From positions 1 to 64,000 of the forward strand of contig NZ_BJLP01000009.1 of assembly GCF_006538705.1 (NCBI RefSeq): a DNA stretch of 64,000 nucleotides. Reading direction: 5' to 3'. Position 1 is the stretch's first letter. Each line of letters opens with the position of its first letter. Of the stretch, positions 1 to 8,592 are shown piece by piece. The notes beneath the pieces were generated by a model. The model ran no database searches and had not been told where the DNA came from. It worked only from the letters and a program-made list of their open reading frames with translations. This DNA is from Cellulomonas uda. GTDB lineage: Bacteria; Actinomycetota; Actinomycetes; Actinomycetales; Cellulomonadaceae. The position numbers were made by a program, and so were the translations under genes.

Positions 1-709
1 AGCCGACCTTGGTGTCACCGCGGTAGATGTCGTAGCCCGTCACGCCGACGTTGTCGGTCGAGGCGGTCCAGGACAGCACCACCGAGGTCTCCGTGACCGT
101 GCCCGCCGTCAGGCCCGTGGGCGCCGTCGGCGCCTGCGTGTCGACGACCGTGCCGGTCTTCGTCGTGACCGCGAGGGCCGACGACGCGCTGGAGACGTTG
201 CCCGCGGCGTCCTTCGCCCGGACGGTGTACGAGTACGCGGTCGCGGCGGTCAGGCCGGTGTCCGTGTACGTCGTCGTGGTCGAGGAGCCGACCTTCGTCG
301 TGCCGCGGTAGACGTCGTAGCCGACGACACCGACGTTGTCGGTGGACGCCGTCCAGGACAGCGCGACCGACGTCTCCGTGACCGTGCCGGCCGTCAGGCC
401 CGTGGGCGCGGTGGGCGCCTGCGTGTCGGTGCCGGTGCCGGCCTCGGTGGTGACGGCGAGCGCCGACGAGGCTGCGGACACGTTGCCCGCGGCGTCCTTG
501 GCCCGCACGGTGTACGAGTACGCCGTGGCGGGCGTCAGGCCCGTGTCGGCGAACGACGTGGTGGTCGACGAGCCGACCTTCGTCGTGCCGCGGTAGACGT
601 CGTAGCCCGTCACGCCGACGTCGTCGGTCGAGGCGGTCCACGAGATCGTGGCCGAGGTGCTGGTCACCGCGGTCGTCTTCAGACCCGTGGGGACCGACGG
701 CGCCTGCGT
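1..709 (-). repeat. Three tandem 285-bp FnIII-coding repeats
   Basis: The junction sequence CGCCTGCGTGTCG begins at 131, 416 and 701, an exact 285-bp (95-residue) period. The copies are almost identical at DNA level, for example the segments around 287-323 and 570-606, which suggests recent duplication or gene conversion inside the cellulase linker region. Confidence 0.93.
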
Positions 710-2809
710 GTCGCCCGGCGTCGTGCCGTCGCCGAACAGGCGGTCGTAGTCGGCCAGGGCCGCCGCGATCGCAGTCTGCGACCAGAACCGGTGGTAGGTG
801 AACTTCGGGGCCACGCCGGTGCTCAGCGCCGTCTCGATCTTCGACCACGCCGGGTCGTTCTTGTAGAACGAGCGGATGTCGAGGAACGACACGCCCGGCT
901 TGATCGCGTCACCGTTGGGCATGGTGCCCGTCCAGCCCGACGGGATGTAGACGCCGTCGCCGCCCGCGACGTACTTGTCGTCGAAGCGCAGGTAGTCCCC
1001 GCGCGTCTCCTCGGTCGCCACGCCGATCGCGTCCTGGTTGTTCTCCCACATCGCGTCGAGCAGCGCCTTGGCGGTGTCACGAGCCTCGGTGTCGCCGGAC
1101 TTCGCGGCGTAGAAGAGGAGGGCACGGGCGGTGTCGCCGGCGACGCCGACGTCCTGGCCGTAGTCCTTGACCGTGACCGTCAGGCCCGGGTTGCCCGTGG
1201 GGCTCGTCGGGTTCCACGTGTCCGGCTTGCCGTTCCAGACGAGCGTGCTCGGGACCTTCCAGTCCGCGCCGTCCGTCGAGATGTTGTCGATCACCCAGGG
1301 GACCCACTTGTCGAGGATCGCCTTGGCCTTGGCGTTGCCCGACGCGTAGTAGAGCTCGGCGACGCGCTGCACACCCCAGGCCTGCATGCCGAACCACTGG
1401 TTCGACGGCGGGTCCTTGTAGACGGGAGCCTCGGTGTAGCCCATGCCGTAGAACGTGGGCGTGCCGGCCGGCGGCGTGGCGTACGCGCCGTCCCAGCTGT
1501 TCGTGGCGCCACCGGCGATGCCGCCGTTGGAGGCCTGGAGCCACGTGTAGAACTCGAGCTGGCGCTCGAGCGACTTGGACCAGTCGTCCTTGGCGGTCGG
1601 CGACTTCGGCGTCAGGGCCGGGTCGGTCGACAGCGCGTACGCGGCGAGCGGGTTCTGGTACCCGAAGTGCGCGTGCGACGAGCTGATGCGCCACGACCAG
1701 CCGGCGCTCGTGTCGAGCGCGCCACCCCAGGCCATGTACCAGGAGAGCAGGTAGTGCGCGCTGGTCCGGCCGGAGCCCGCGGGGCACGACGGCGAGGTGC
1801 AGCCGATGGTCTTGAAGTACTTGTCGAACAGCGTGTACCGCAGGTAGTCACCCATCTTGGCGGCCTTCGCGACCGTCGCGGCGACCTGCGCCTGCTTGCC
1901 CTGCTCGGTGGCCCACTTGTTGGCCCAGTACACGGCCTCGATGGCACGCGCGTCGGCGTCGGACGCCGAGGTGTACTTCCACTGCTTGGCGTAGGAGGCG
2001 TCACCCGTGAAGATGTCGAGGAAGCCGTTCTTGCCGCCGTACTTGAACTCCTCGCAGCTGGGCTGCGGGACGGTCTCCCAGACCGACTCCTGCGGGCCGC
2101 GCTGGAAGGTGTTGATGAAGGACGTGCCGGTGGCCGTCGGGCCGAGCTCGCAGCCGGCACCCGGCGTGACGCCGAAGCCGTAGACGTTGTCCACGTCGGC
2201 GAGCCAGTGCATCTGGTAGATGTCCGACGTGCCGTACGTCGACTTGAGCTCGTTGGCGATCGGGTCGGTGCCGACGCTCACGCCGCTGCTCAGCTGGCTC
2301 GGGTACTGGCTCGGGTGGTTGTACTCCGACGCGTAGGTCGCGGGGGAGTTGGGGTTGTACGAGGAGCTCGTGGGCTGATCCACCGAACCGGGGATCATGT
2401 ACTTCTCCATGGTGTCCCACGCGTGGTTCAGCGGCGCCCAGTCGCCCGTCACCTGGCCGTACAGCGCCTCGAGCCAGATCCAGTAGGAGTAGGCCTCGGA
2501 CGTCGTCTCGTGCCCGTAGTCCGGGGCCTCGACGATGAGGGTCTCGACGGAGTGGTACGGGATGCCCTGCGGGGAGAAGTACCCGTTGGCCGGGTCCTTG
2601 ATCTTGTCGTACTGCTCCAGGAAGCGCTGCGCGTACTCCCCGTCGACGGCGGCGCGCAGTGGCGACGCCGCCGGGACGGAGACCGTCGAGGGCAGTGCGC
2701 CCCCGCCGGTCGCGGCAGCAGCGGGAGTGATCCCGGCCGCCAGGAGTGACGACACGCTCAGGGCGGCGAGAGCCACCCAGGCGTGTCGCCGTCGGGTCGA
2801 AGAGGACAT
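1..2809 (-). CDS. cel48A: GH48 cellobiohydrolase with tandem FnIII domains (3' end outside window)
   Basis: Secreted reducing-end-acting processive cellulase. The ATG at 2809 is preceded by GAAAGG and opens a signal peptide (MSSSTRRR, then a hydrophobic stretch ending TPAAAA). Residues about 40-690 are the GH48 catalytic domain: the stretch [19 protein letters not shown] carries the conserved acid-region glutamates, and the rest is Trp/Tyr-rich as in this family. From about residue 700 there are three FnIII domains of 95 residues each, nearly identical to one another. The window ends inside the third; a C-terminal CBM2 is expected from the Cellulomonas fimi homologue (CbhB/Cel48A) but is not visible. 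It is transcribed alone, away from the Nudix gene at 3080. Candidate CelR and LacI-type operators lie 206-233 bp upstream. Family assignment is very secure. Confidence 0.95.
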   Translation of the reverse strand, partial: MSSSTRRRHAWVALAALSVSSLLAAGITPAAAATGGGALPSTVSVPAASPLRAAVDGEYAQRFLEQYDKIKDPANGYFSPQGIPYHSVETLIVEAPDYGHETTSEAYSYWIWLEALYGQVTGDWAPLNHAWDTMEKYMIPGSVDQPTSSSYNPNSPATYASEYNHPSQYPSQLSSGVSVGTDPIANELKSTYGTSDIYQMHWLADVDNVYGFGVTPGAGCELGPTATGTSFINTFQRGPQESVWETVPQPSCEEFKYGGKNGFLDIFTGDASYAKQWKYTSASDADARAIEAVYWANKWATEQGKQAQVAATVAKAAKMGDYLRYTLFDKYFKTIGCTSPSCPAGSGRTSAHYLLSWYMAWGGALDTSAGWSWRISSSHAHFGYQNPLAAYALSTDPALTPKSPTAKDDWSKSLERQLEFYTWLQASNGGIAGGATNSWDGAYATPPAGTPTFYGMGYTEAPVYKDPPSNQWFGMQAWGVQRVAELYYASGNAKAKAILDKWVPWVIDNISTDGADWKVPSTLVWNGKPDTWNPTSPTGNPGLTVTVKDYGQDVGVAGDTARALLFYAAKSGDTEARDTAKALLDAMWENNQDAIGVATEETRGDYLRFDDKYVAGGDGVYIPSGWTGTMPNGDAIKPGVSFLDIRSFYKNDPAWSKIETALSTGVAPKFTYHRFWSQTAIAAALADYDRLFGDGTTPGDTQAPSVPTGLKTTAVTSTSATISWTASTDDVGVTGYDVYRGTTKVGSSTTTSFADTGLTPATAYSYTVRAKDAAGNVSAASSALAVTTEAGTGTDTQAPTAPTGLTAGTVTETSVALSWTASTDNVGVVGYDVYRGTTKVGSSTTTTYTDTGLTAATAYSYTVRAKDAAGNVSSASSALAVTTKTGTVVDTQAPTAPTGLTAGTVTETSVVLSWTASTDNVGVTGYDIYRGDTKVG

Positions 2810-3008
2810 CGTCCGTACCTTTCTGGCTGGTGGGCGAGCCGGGCGCAGCCGTGCGCGAGGTCGCCCTCGCACCCGTCGGCTGGAACGGGTGCGGTGACGG
2901 AGGTGCACGAACCCCTGCGTGCGTCGACTGGGGCGGGCGACGATGCCGACCACCTGCGAGACACGGCGGGACGCGATCACCATCCCCAGTGGCCCTTCGG
3001 GCCGTAAA

Positions 3009-3030
3009 CCACCCGAATCGATTCAGGTGG
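3009..3030. promoter_or_regulatory. LacI-type operator palindrome upstream of the cellulase
   Basis: 22-bp palindrome with one mismatched pair, centred on GAATCGATTC (3015-3024). A central CG flanked by AAT/ATT is the usual form of LacI/GalR-family operators. The same AATCGATT core occurs upstream of the mannanase gene (35338-35345). Regulator identity is inferred. Confidence 0.6.
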
Positions 3031-3041
3031 GAGCGCGACCA
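3028..3041. promoter_or_regulatory. CelR-like box
   Basis: TGGGAGCGCGACCA matches 12 of 14 positions of TGGGAGCGCTCCCA, the operator of the cellobiose-responsive LacI-family repressor CelR known from Thermobifida fusca. It overlaps the edge of the adjacent palindrome and lies about 220 bp upstream of the GH48 start. Confidence 0.6.
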
Positions 3042-3079
3042 CGGCGGCGGGCAGGTCGCAGCGGGGGCAGGATCGAGGG

Positions 3080-3673
3080 ATGGCTCCCGTCAGCGCCGGA
3101 CTGCTCGTCTACCGCCTGGTCGCGCGCGCTGCGGGTCCCGAGCCCGGGACCGGTTCCGGGCCGGGGGCAGCTGCCGGTGCGACCGCCGCCGGCCCGCCCG
3201 GCGACGTCGAGGTGCTCCTTGCGCACATGGGCGGCCCGTTCTGGGCCCGCCGCGAACGCGCCTGGTCCGTCCCCAAGGGCCTCGTCGAGCCCGACGAGGA
3301 CCCGCACGCCGCCGCGCTGCGCGAGTTCGCCGAGGAGCTCGGGTTCGCGCCGCCGCCACCGCTGCGCGACGACGAGCCGCTCGGGGAGGTCCGCCAGTCC
3401 GGCGGCAAGCGTGTGCACGCGTGGGCCCGCGAGGGGGACCTGCCGGTCGCCACGCTCGTCGGCGGGCCCGGGGCGGACGGCACCGCCGGCGGGACGCCGG
3501 TGACCAGCAACCTCGTCCGGGTCGAGTGGCCGCCGCGCTCCGGCCGCACGCTCGAGGTGCCGGAGGTCGACCGGGTCGCCTGGGTGGGCCTCGACGACGC
3601 GCGCGGCCTCGTCGTCGCGGCGCAGGAGGGATTCCTCGACCGGGTGGCCGACATCGTGGCGCGCCGGGGCTAG
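3080..3673 (+). CDS. Nudix hydrolase
   Basis: 197-residue cytoplasmic Nudix hydrolase expected to cleave a nucleoside-diphosphate-linked substrate using Mg2+. The Nudix box spans about residues 67-89 (GLVEPDEDP...REFAEELG), keeping the REXXEEXG core. The N-terminal segment MAPVSAGLLVYR is the usual first strand of the fold and is interrupted by a Pro/Ala/Gly-rich insertion at about residues 20-45. Start ATG 3080 has no strong ribosome-binding site; CAGGAT lies exactly 6 nt before it, fitting a leaderless transcript. The substrate cannot be told from sequence. Confidence 0.9.
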   Translation: MAPVSAGLLVYRLVARAAGPEPGTGSGPGAAAGATAAGPPGDVEVLLAHMGGPFWARRERAWSVPKGLVEPDEDPHAAALREFAEELGFAPPPPLRDDEPLGEVRQSGGKRVHAWAREGDLPVATLVGGPGADGTAGGTPVTSNLVRVEWPPRSGRTLEVPEVDRVAWVGLDDARGLVVAAQEGFLDRVADIVARRG

Positions 3674-3676
3674 GTT
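3671..3676 (+). promoter_or_regulatory. -10 hexamer TAGGTT for a leaderless gene
   Basis: TAGGTT ends 6 nt before GTG 3683. The same arrangement is seen at 39482-39487 (TATGTT), 42259-42264 (TAGGTT) and other starts in this window, so it is read as a -10 element whose transcription start is the start codon. Confidence 0.6.
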
Positions 3677-3682
3677 GCGCCC

Positions 3683-5161
3683 GTGGACATGCAGCGCGTC
3701 GAGCTCGACGAGGACGAGGACCGGTCCGACCTCGCGGCGCCCGCCGGGCCCGACGACGAGCTCGCCGACACGGTGCGCCGGCCGCGCCGGTCACGCCGTG
3801 GCGCGGTCGTCCTCGGCGCGGGTGCCCTGCTCGTCGTCGGGAGCCTCGTCGGCGCGCAGGCCGTGCTCGACGCGCGCGAGCGTCGGGCCGTCGCCGCGCT
3901 CCAGGACGTCGACGGGGTGGTGCCGCCCGTCGGCGACCGGATGACCGCGGTCTTCTCGATCGCCAACCCGCTCGCGTTCGAGGCGGTCGACGACCTGCTG
4001 ATGACGGTCGCGGCCGAGCCGGACGGCCGGCAGCGGGTCGCGGTGCACTCGGCGCAGGACGGGCGTGAGCTGTGGTCGGCGCCCATCGGTACCGCGCGGA
4101 CGTCGGACGACGCCGTGCTCGCGCGGCCGCCGTGCGCCACCGGGACGTCGAGCGCCTGGGGCGACGTGGTGCTGTGCCTCGACACCGACGGCAGCGTCCG
4201 GTGGGGCGACACGGGCGAGCTCGAGCGGGACGAGGCGACCTACGCGCGCCTGCTCGTGCTCGGGCTCGCGGACGGGACGGAGCACGTGCGCCGCGACCTG
4301 GCGCCGGACGTCCGTGACGTCGTGCTGCTCGACGACCTGCTGGTCACGGCGAGGGAGGGCGCGGGCCAGGTGGTGCTCGTCGCGAGCGACGTGGACGGGA
4401 CGGTGCGCTGGCGCAAGCGGCTCGCCGACGGCGGCGCGGGCGCCGCTGGGGCCGGCCCGATCAGCCTCTCGATCGCAGGCGGCGGCGTGTGGGTCGACGG
4501 CTCGTCGGGATCGCCGCTCGGGCTGGTGACACGCGAGGGCGAGGTCCTGGCGAGGGCGGTGGGGAACCGCTGGTTCTCCGACGAGCGGTCGCTGCTCCTC
4601 ACCACGTCCCGCGGGTCCGCGACGCAGACGCGCGTGGTCCGGGACGCGGCCGTCGTCGCGACCGTCGAGGGCGATCCCGTGTCCAGCACCGTCGACGACG
4701 GGAGCCTGGGGGACGTGCTCCTGACGGACGACGAGGGCCTCACGCTGTGGGACGTGGCGACGGGTGAGCGGCGGTGGGTCGTGCCGGAGGGCGACGACGA
4801 CGGCTCCGACTCCTACCGGCGGACGGCCTCGGGCTCGATGGTGCTGCGCGGCGTGGTCTACGTCTGGGACGACGCCGTGATCCGGGCGTTCGCGGGGTCC
4901 GACGGTCGGCTCCTGTGGACCGACGCGCCGCCGGGGTCCTCGGTGGCCGAGGTGCTCACCGACGGTCGGCGGCTGCTCGTGTCGCCGCAGTTCGAGGAGG
5001 GCTCGGACACCGTCATGTCGTTGCGCGCCCTCACGCTCGACGGGGAGCCGGCGGGACGGGTCGAGCTGCCCTCCGGTCTGCGGTGGACCACGTCGTTCGA
5101 GGGGATGTTCTGGGGCGTGCGGGAGGGCGACGGGGAGTACGACGTGGTGGCGCTGCGCTGA
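3683..5161 (+). CDS. Membrane-anchored PQQ-like beta-propeller protein
   Basis: 492 residues. An acidic N-terminal cytoplasmic tail is followed by one transmembrane helix (about 40-58, GAVVLGAGALLVVGSLVG) and a large extracytoplasmic domain with repeated blade motifs such as DGRELWSAPIG, DGTVRWRKRL, TGERRWVVPE and DGRLLWTDAPP, typical of PQQ/quinoprotein-like propellers. No calcium/PQQ ligand set is evident, so a structural or binding role is more likely than dehydrogenase activity. Starts at GTG 3683 with TAGGTT exactly 6 nt upstream (3671-3676) and no ribosome-binding site: probably leaderless. It follows the Nudix gene by 9 bp but appears to have its own promoter. Confidence 0.8.
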   Translation: MDMQRVELDEDEDRSDLAAPAGPDDELADTVRRPRRSRRGAVVLGAGALLVVGSLVGAQAVLDARERRAVAALQDVDGVVPPVGDRMTAVFSIANPLAFEAVDDLLMTVAAEPDGRQRVAVHSAQDGRELWSAPIGTARTSDDAVLARPPCATGTSSAWGDVVLCLDTDGSVRWGDTGELERDEATYARLLVLGLADGTEHVRRDLAPDVRDVVLLDDLLVTAREGAGQVVLVASDVDGTVRWRKRLADGGAGAAGAGPISLSIAGGGVWVDGSSGSPLGLVTREGEVLARAVGNRWFSDERSLLLTTSRGSATQTRVVRDAAVVATVEGDPVSSTVDDGSLGDVLLTDDEGLTLWDVATGERRWVVPEGDDDGSDSYRRTASGSMVLRGVVYVWDDAVIRAFAGSDGRLLWTDAPPGSSVAEVLTDGRRLLVSPQFEEGSDTVMSLRALTLDGEPAGRVELPSGLRWTTSFEGMFWGVREGDGEYDVVALR

Positions 5162-5310
5162 GCCGGGCCGTCTCGCCCAGCGGACCCTCCGGTTGCCCGG
5201 ACGGCGGCGACCTGGGCACGGTGGTGCCGACCGAAGGCGAGGCACCACGGCGCAGGACCCGCGTGGACCTGTGGGTGGCGCTCGTCCCCAGGCGACGAGA
5301 GGAGAGCCCC

Positions 5311-5586
5311 GTGCTCACCCTGACCGACAACGCCCGCACCGCCGTCGAGACCCTCACCGCCCGATCGGGCCTGCCCGCCGAGTCCGGTGGGTTGCGCATC
5401 GAGGAGCAGGAGTCGGGGGCGTTCGACCTCGCGCTGGTCGCGGGACCGACCCCCGGTGACGAGGTCGTGGAGGCGGGCACGGCCCGCGTGTACGTCGACG
5501 AGCGCACGGCCGAGACCCTCGCGGCCTCCCGGCTCGACGTCGAGGCGTCGGGCACCGGCCCGGCGTTCACGCTCAGCGCGCAGTGA
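5311..5586 (+). CDS. HesB/IscA-like small protein lacking cysteines
   Basis: 91 residues, start GTG 5311 behind GAGAGGAG. The sequence (LTLTDNARTAVETLTARSG..., VYVDERTAETLAASRLDV) follows the A-type Fe-S carrier fold, but the three cysteines that bind the cluster in IscA/HesB are absent; there is no cysteine in the protein. Such cysteine-free relatives are common in actinobacteria and their role is unknown. An Fe-S carrier function is therefore not supported. It stands alone between the propeller gene and the peptidase gene. Confidence 0.75.
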   Translation: MLTLTDNARTAVETLTARSGLPAESGGLRIEEQESGAFDLALVAGPTPGDEVVEAGTARVYVDERTAETLAASRLDVEASGTGPAFTLSAQ

Positions 5587-5615
5587 TGCGCTGAGCACGG
5601 CGCCGACCGCCTGAC

Positions 5616-6464
5616 ATGACACGGCGACCGCCCCGGAGGTCCTGGCAGGACCGCACCGGGGCGGTCGTCGTCTGCGCGCTCGGGCCGGTGCTCGTCGCGG
5701 TCCTGGCGGTCGGCGCGTGCTCCGGGCCGACCGCCACCGTGACGGGGGGCGTGACGGGGGGCGCGACGGGCGGCACGACGGGGGCCACGCAGTCCGTCAC
5801 GGGCACGCCCGGGACCAGCCCGGCGGCCCGCCCGACCTCAGCCCGGACCACGCGGCCTCCCCGCACGTCACCGACCCCGCCCGACGACCGACGCCCGCCG
5901 TTCCGCGCGAGCGTCTCGCGCGTCGACGCGGCGTTGGCGGCGCGCATGCACGCCTCGTGGCGACCGGGCTGCCCGGTGCCGTTGGCGGACCTGCGCCACC
6001 TGCGGCTGCGGTACGTGGACTTCGAGGGGCGGGTCCGGGACGGCGAGCTGGTCGTGCACGCGGACGTCGCGACCGGCGTCGTACAGGTCTTCGAGCGGCT
6101 GTACGACCTCGAGTTCCCCCTTCGCTCGCTGCGGCTCGTCGACGACTTCGGCGCGGACGACGAGGCGTCGATGGCCGCCGACAACACGTCGGCCTTCAAC
6201 TGCCGAGCGGTCACGGGTGGCACCGCCTGGTCGGAGCACTCGTACGGCCGCGCGATCGACGTGAACCCGGTCGAGAACCCGTACGTGAGCGGCACGTACG
6301 TCGCGCCGCCCGCGGGACGGGCGTTCCTCGACCGGGTCCCGGGCCCGGGGGTGATCCTGGCCGACGACGAGGTGGTGCGGGCCTTCGCCGCGCAGGGCTG
6401 GTCCTGGGGCGGGTACTGGACCCGGCCGGTGGACCACCAGCACTTCTCGACGACGAACCGCTGA
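5616..6464 (+). CDS. M15-family D-Ala-D-Ala carboxypeptidase-like lipoprotein
   Basis: 282 residues. The N-terminus has basic residues, a hydrophobic segment and a lipobox (LAVGAC), so the mature protein is probably a lipoprotein on the outer face of the membrane. A Thr/Gly/Pro-rich linker (about residues 38-90) leads to a peptidase M15 domain. The zinc-binding motif SEHSYGRAIDVNP near residue 208 gives the His and Asp ligands, and DHQHF near the C-terminus gives the last His. These enzymes trim peptidoglycan stem peptides. It is a single gene; the next two genes run the other way. Confidence 0.88.
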   Translation: MTRRPPRRSWQDRTGAVVVCALGPVLVAVLAVGACSGPTATVTGGVTGGATGGTTGATQSVTGTPGTSPAARPTSARTTRPPRTSPTPPDDRRPPFRASVSRVDAALAARMHASWRPGCPVPLADLRHLRLRYVDFEGRVRDGELVVHADVATGVVQVFERLYDLEFPLRSLRLVDDFGADDEASMAADNTSAFNCRAVTGGTAWSEHSYGRAIDVNPVENPYVSGTYVAPPAGRAFLDRVPGPGVILADDEVVRAFAAQGWSWGGYWTRPVDHQHFSTTNR

Positions 6465-6484
6465 CGGGGACGCGGCCGCGGAGC

Positions 6485-7105
6485 TCAGTGACCCAGCAGG
6501 TCCTCGAAGCTCGGCACCGCGTCGTACAGGCCGACGGGCTTGGCGGGCTCACGCTCGGCGACGGTCTCGGCGAGCTCACGGCCCGCGCGCCGGATGCGCT
6601 CGGGCAGCGGCTTGACGTCGTCGCCGCCCCCGTCCGCCCAGTCGTCGGTCGCGGCGAACACGCCGGTCCCGACGACGTCCGCGTGCAGGTAGCCGAACAG
6701 CGGCCGCAGCGCGTACTCGAGCACGAGCGAGTGCCGGCCGGTGCCGCCGGTCGCGCCGAGCAGCACCGGCATCCCGGCCAGCGCGTCCTTGTCGAGCACG
6801 TCGACGAACGACTTGAACAGCCCCGCGTAGGACGCCGTGAACACCGGGGTCACGGCGATCACGCCGTCGGCGGCGGCGAGCTTGGCGAGCGCGTCGGCCA
6901 GCGCGCCGGACGCGAAGCCGGTGAGCGTCATGTTGACCACCTCGTGCGCGAGGTCGCGCAGCTCGATCGTCGTGACGCTCGCGCGCAGGCCGCGTGCGGC
7001 GAGCTCGTCGGACGTCGCGGCGGCGAGCCGGTCCGCGAGCAGGCGGGTCGACGACGGCTGGCTGACGCCGGCCGAGATCACGACGAGCGAACGCTCCTGG
7101 CCCAT
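6485..7105 (-). CDS. CE1759-family NAD(P)H-dependent FMN reductase
   Basis: 206-residue flavodoxin-fold reductase that would supply reduced FMN. The N-terminal LVVISAGVSQPSSTRLLADRL is the phosphate-binding loop, and VIAVTPVFTASYAGLFKSFVD is the second flavin-contact region. I choose ATG 7105 because GGAGG stands 5 nt before it; an upstream ATG at 7132 overlaps the stop of the monooxygenase gene and would add 9 residues. It sits directly downstream of the luciferase-like monooxygenase gene, the pairing known as CE1758/CE1759 in corynebacteria, so the two very likely form a two-component flavin monooxygenase. Confidence 0.88.
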   Translation of the reverse strand: MGQERSLVVISAGVSQPSSTRLLADRLAAATSDELAARGLRASVTTIELRDLAHEVVNMTLTGFASGALADALAKLAAADGVIAVTPVFTASYAGLFKSFVDVLDKDALAGMPVLLGATGGTGRHSLVLEYALRPLFGYLHADVVGTGVFAATDDWADGGGDDVKPLPERIRRAGRELAETVAEREPAKPVGLYDAVPSFEDLLGH

Positions 7106-7128
7106 GGGTCCTCCGATCGGGGGCGTGC

Positions 7129-8304
7129 TCATCGTGCCACCGCGTCCGCGGCCGCGACGTCGTCCTCGGCGGTCCGGCCGGTCCAGTGGTCGGCGGCGGC
7201 GACGGGCTGGGCGTGCACCTCACCGGCCGCGCGGGCAGCGGCGACGCGCTCGGCGTGGCTCGGGGGGTTCGCCGGGACGTGCGCGGGACGACGAGCCTCG
7301 GCCTCCTGGCGGAGCACGGGGACGACCTCGCCGGCGAGCAGGTCGATCTGCTCGAGGACGGTCTTGAGGGGCAGGCCCGCGTGGTCCATGAGGAACAGCT
7401 GGCGCTGGTAGTGCCCGACCTGCTCCCAGAACGCGCCGTACCGGTCGATGACCTGCTGCGGCGAGCCGACGGTCAGCGGGGTCTCGCGCGTGAAGTCCTC
7501 CATCGACGGGCCGTGGCCGTAGACGGGGGCGTTGTCGAAGTACGGGCGGAACTCGTCCCATGCCTTCTGCGAGTCCTTGCGCATGAAGACCTGGCCGCCG
7601 AGCCCGACGATCGCCTGGTCGGCGCTTCCGTGGCCGTGGTGCTCGTAGCGCCGGCGGTAGAAGTTCACCATCTGCGCGGTGTGCTCCATGGGCCAGAAGA
7701 TCGCGTTGTGCAGGAACCCGTCGCCGTAGTACGCGGCCTGCTCGGCGATCTCGGGCGAGCGGATGGAGCCGTGCCACACGAACGGCGCGACGCCGTCGAG
7801 CGGGCGCGGCGTCGAGGTGAAGCCCTGCAGCGGCGTGCGGAACGTGCCGGACCAGTCGACGACGTCCTCGGTCCACAGGCGGCGCAGCAGCGCGTAGTTC
7901 TCGATCGCGAGGGGGATGCCCTGGCGGATGTCCTGGCCGAACCACGGGTAGACCGGGCCGGTGTTGCCGCGGCCCATCATGAGGTCCATCCGGCCGTCGG
8001 AGATGACCTGGAGCATCGCGTACTCCTCGGCCAGCCGGACCGGGTCGTTCGTCGTGATGAGCGTCGTCGCGGTGGACAGCGTGATCTGCTTCGTGACGCC
8101 CGCGAGGTAGCCGAGCATCGTGGTGGGGGAGGACGGGACGAACGGCGGGTTGTGGTGCTCGCCGGTCGCGAAGACGTCGAGGCCCGCCTCGTCGGCGTGC
8201 TTCGCGATCGTGAGCATCGCGCGCACGCGCTCGGTGTCGTCCGGCGTGCGGCCGGTGGTCGGGTCGGTGGTCACGTCGCCGACGGAGAAGATGCCGAACT
8301 GCAT
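7129..8304 (-). CDS. CE1758-family FMN-dependent luciferase-like monooxygenase
   Basis: 391-residue bacterial-luciferase (LLM) family oxygenase that uses FMNH2 delivered by the reductase encoded just downstream. Family signatures include GLDVFATGEHH at about residues 39-49, the TTLITTNDPVRLAEEYAMLQVIS region and DLMMGRGNTGPVYPWFG. A Pro/Ala-rich tail of about 60 residues follows the barrel. Start ATG 8304 follows CGAGGCGAGCC. The physiological substrate is unknown. An inverted repeat at 8357-8370 in the divergent promoter region may be its operator. Confidence 0.88.
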   Translation of the reverse strand: MQFGIFSVGDVTTDPTTGRTPDDTERVRAMLTIAKHADEAGLDVFATGEHHNPPFVPSSPTTMLGYLAGVTKQITLSTATTLITTNDPVRLAEEYAMLQVISDGRMDLMMGRGNTGPVYPWFGQDIRQGIPLAIENYALLRRLWTEDVVDWSGTFRTPLQGFTSTPRPLDGVAPFVWHGSIRSPEIAEQAAYYGDGFLHNAIFWPMEHTAQMVNFYRRRYEHHGHGSADQAIVGLGGQVFMRKDSQKAWDEFRPYFDNAPVYGHGPSMEDFTRETPLTVGSPQQVIDRYGAFWEQVGHYQRQLFLMDHAGLPLKTVLEQIDLLAGEVVPVLRQEAEARRPAHVPANPPSHAERVAAARAAGEVHAQPVAAADHWTGRTAEDDVAAADAVAR

Positions 8305-8592
8305 CGCGGCTCGCCTCGTTTCGCTGGTCCTGGGCGGTCTCGTCGACCGTCAGATTCATGCGTTTGCATGTACTGCTGGCGACAACCCTACGGCGGGGAG
8401 CCCTATTCCCCCGCCCCCGCCACCGACCCATCCTCCCTGCCCGCCGTGCCGACCACCCGGGTCACGGCGCCCCGGTCGTCCCGGTTCGTCCACAGGTGCT
8501 CCTGTGAGACGCGCCGCTTCGCCCTCCGACCGTTTGCCGGGTGGCCCGTCCGGTGATGCGATGACCGCACGGAGACAAGGGGGGCGTCGTTG
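8305..8592. promoter_or_regulatory. Divergent intergenic region with CATGC-N4-GCATG inverted repeat
   Basis: 288 bp between the monooxygenase gene and the response-regulator/deacetylase operon. The perfect inverted repeat CATGC-GTTT-GCATG lies at 8357-8370, about 53 bp upstream of the monooxygenase start, where a MarR- or TetR-type repressor could bind. An AAGGGGGG ribosome-binding site at 8577-8584 serves the plus-strand operon. No gene is seen. Confidence 0.5.

Larger units (their letters stand above)
2810..3079. promoter_or_regulatory. Intergenic region carrying the cellulase promoter and operators
   Basis: 270 bp between the divergent GH48 and Nudix genes. It carries the operator cluster at 3009-3041 and a GGCCC-TTC-GGGCC inverted repeat near 2992-3004. 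No gene is seen in it. Confidence 0.6.

Noticed and set aside
791-2749. Long open frame (652 codons) on the strand opposite the GH48 gene
   Set aside because: Composition is Arg/Val/Gly-rich and repetitive, as expected for an antisense shadow of a high-G+C gene; the opposite strand encodes a clear GH48 domain.
2992-3004. GGCCC-TTC-GGGCC considered as another DosR-type box
   Set aside because: Half-site spacing is 3 bp, not 4, and the half-sites are GGCCC rather than GGGAC.
3683-5161. Propeller protein considered as a PQQ-dependent dehydrogenase
   Set aside because: It is single-span, too short, and has no recognisable PQQ-contact cysteines or catalytic Asp region.
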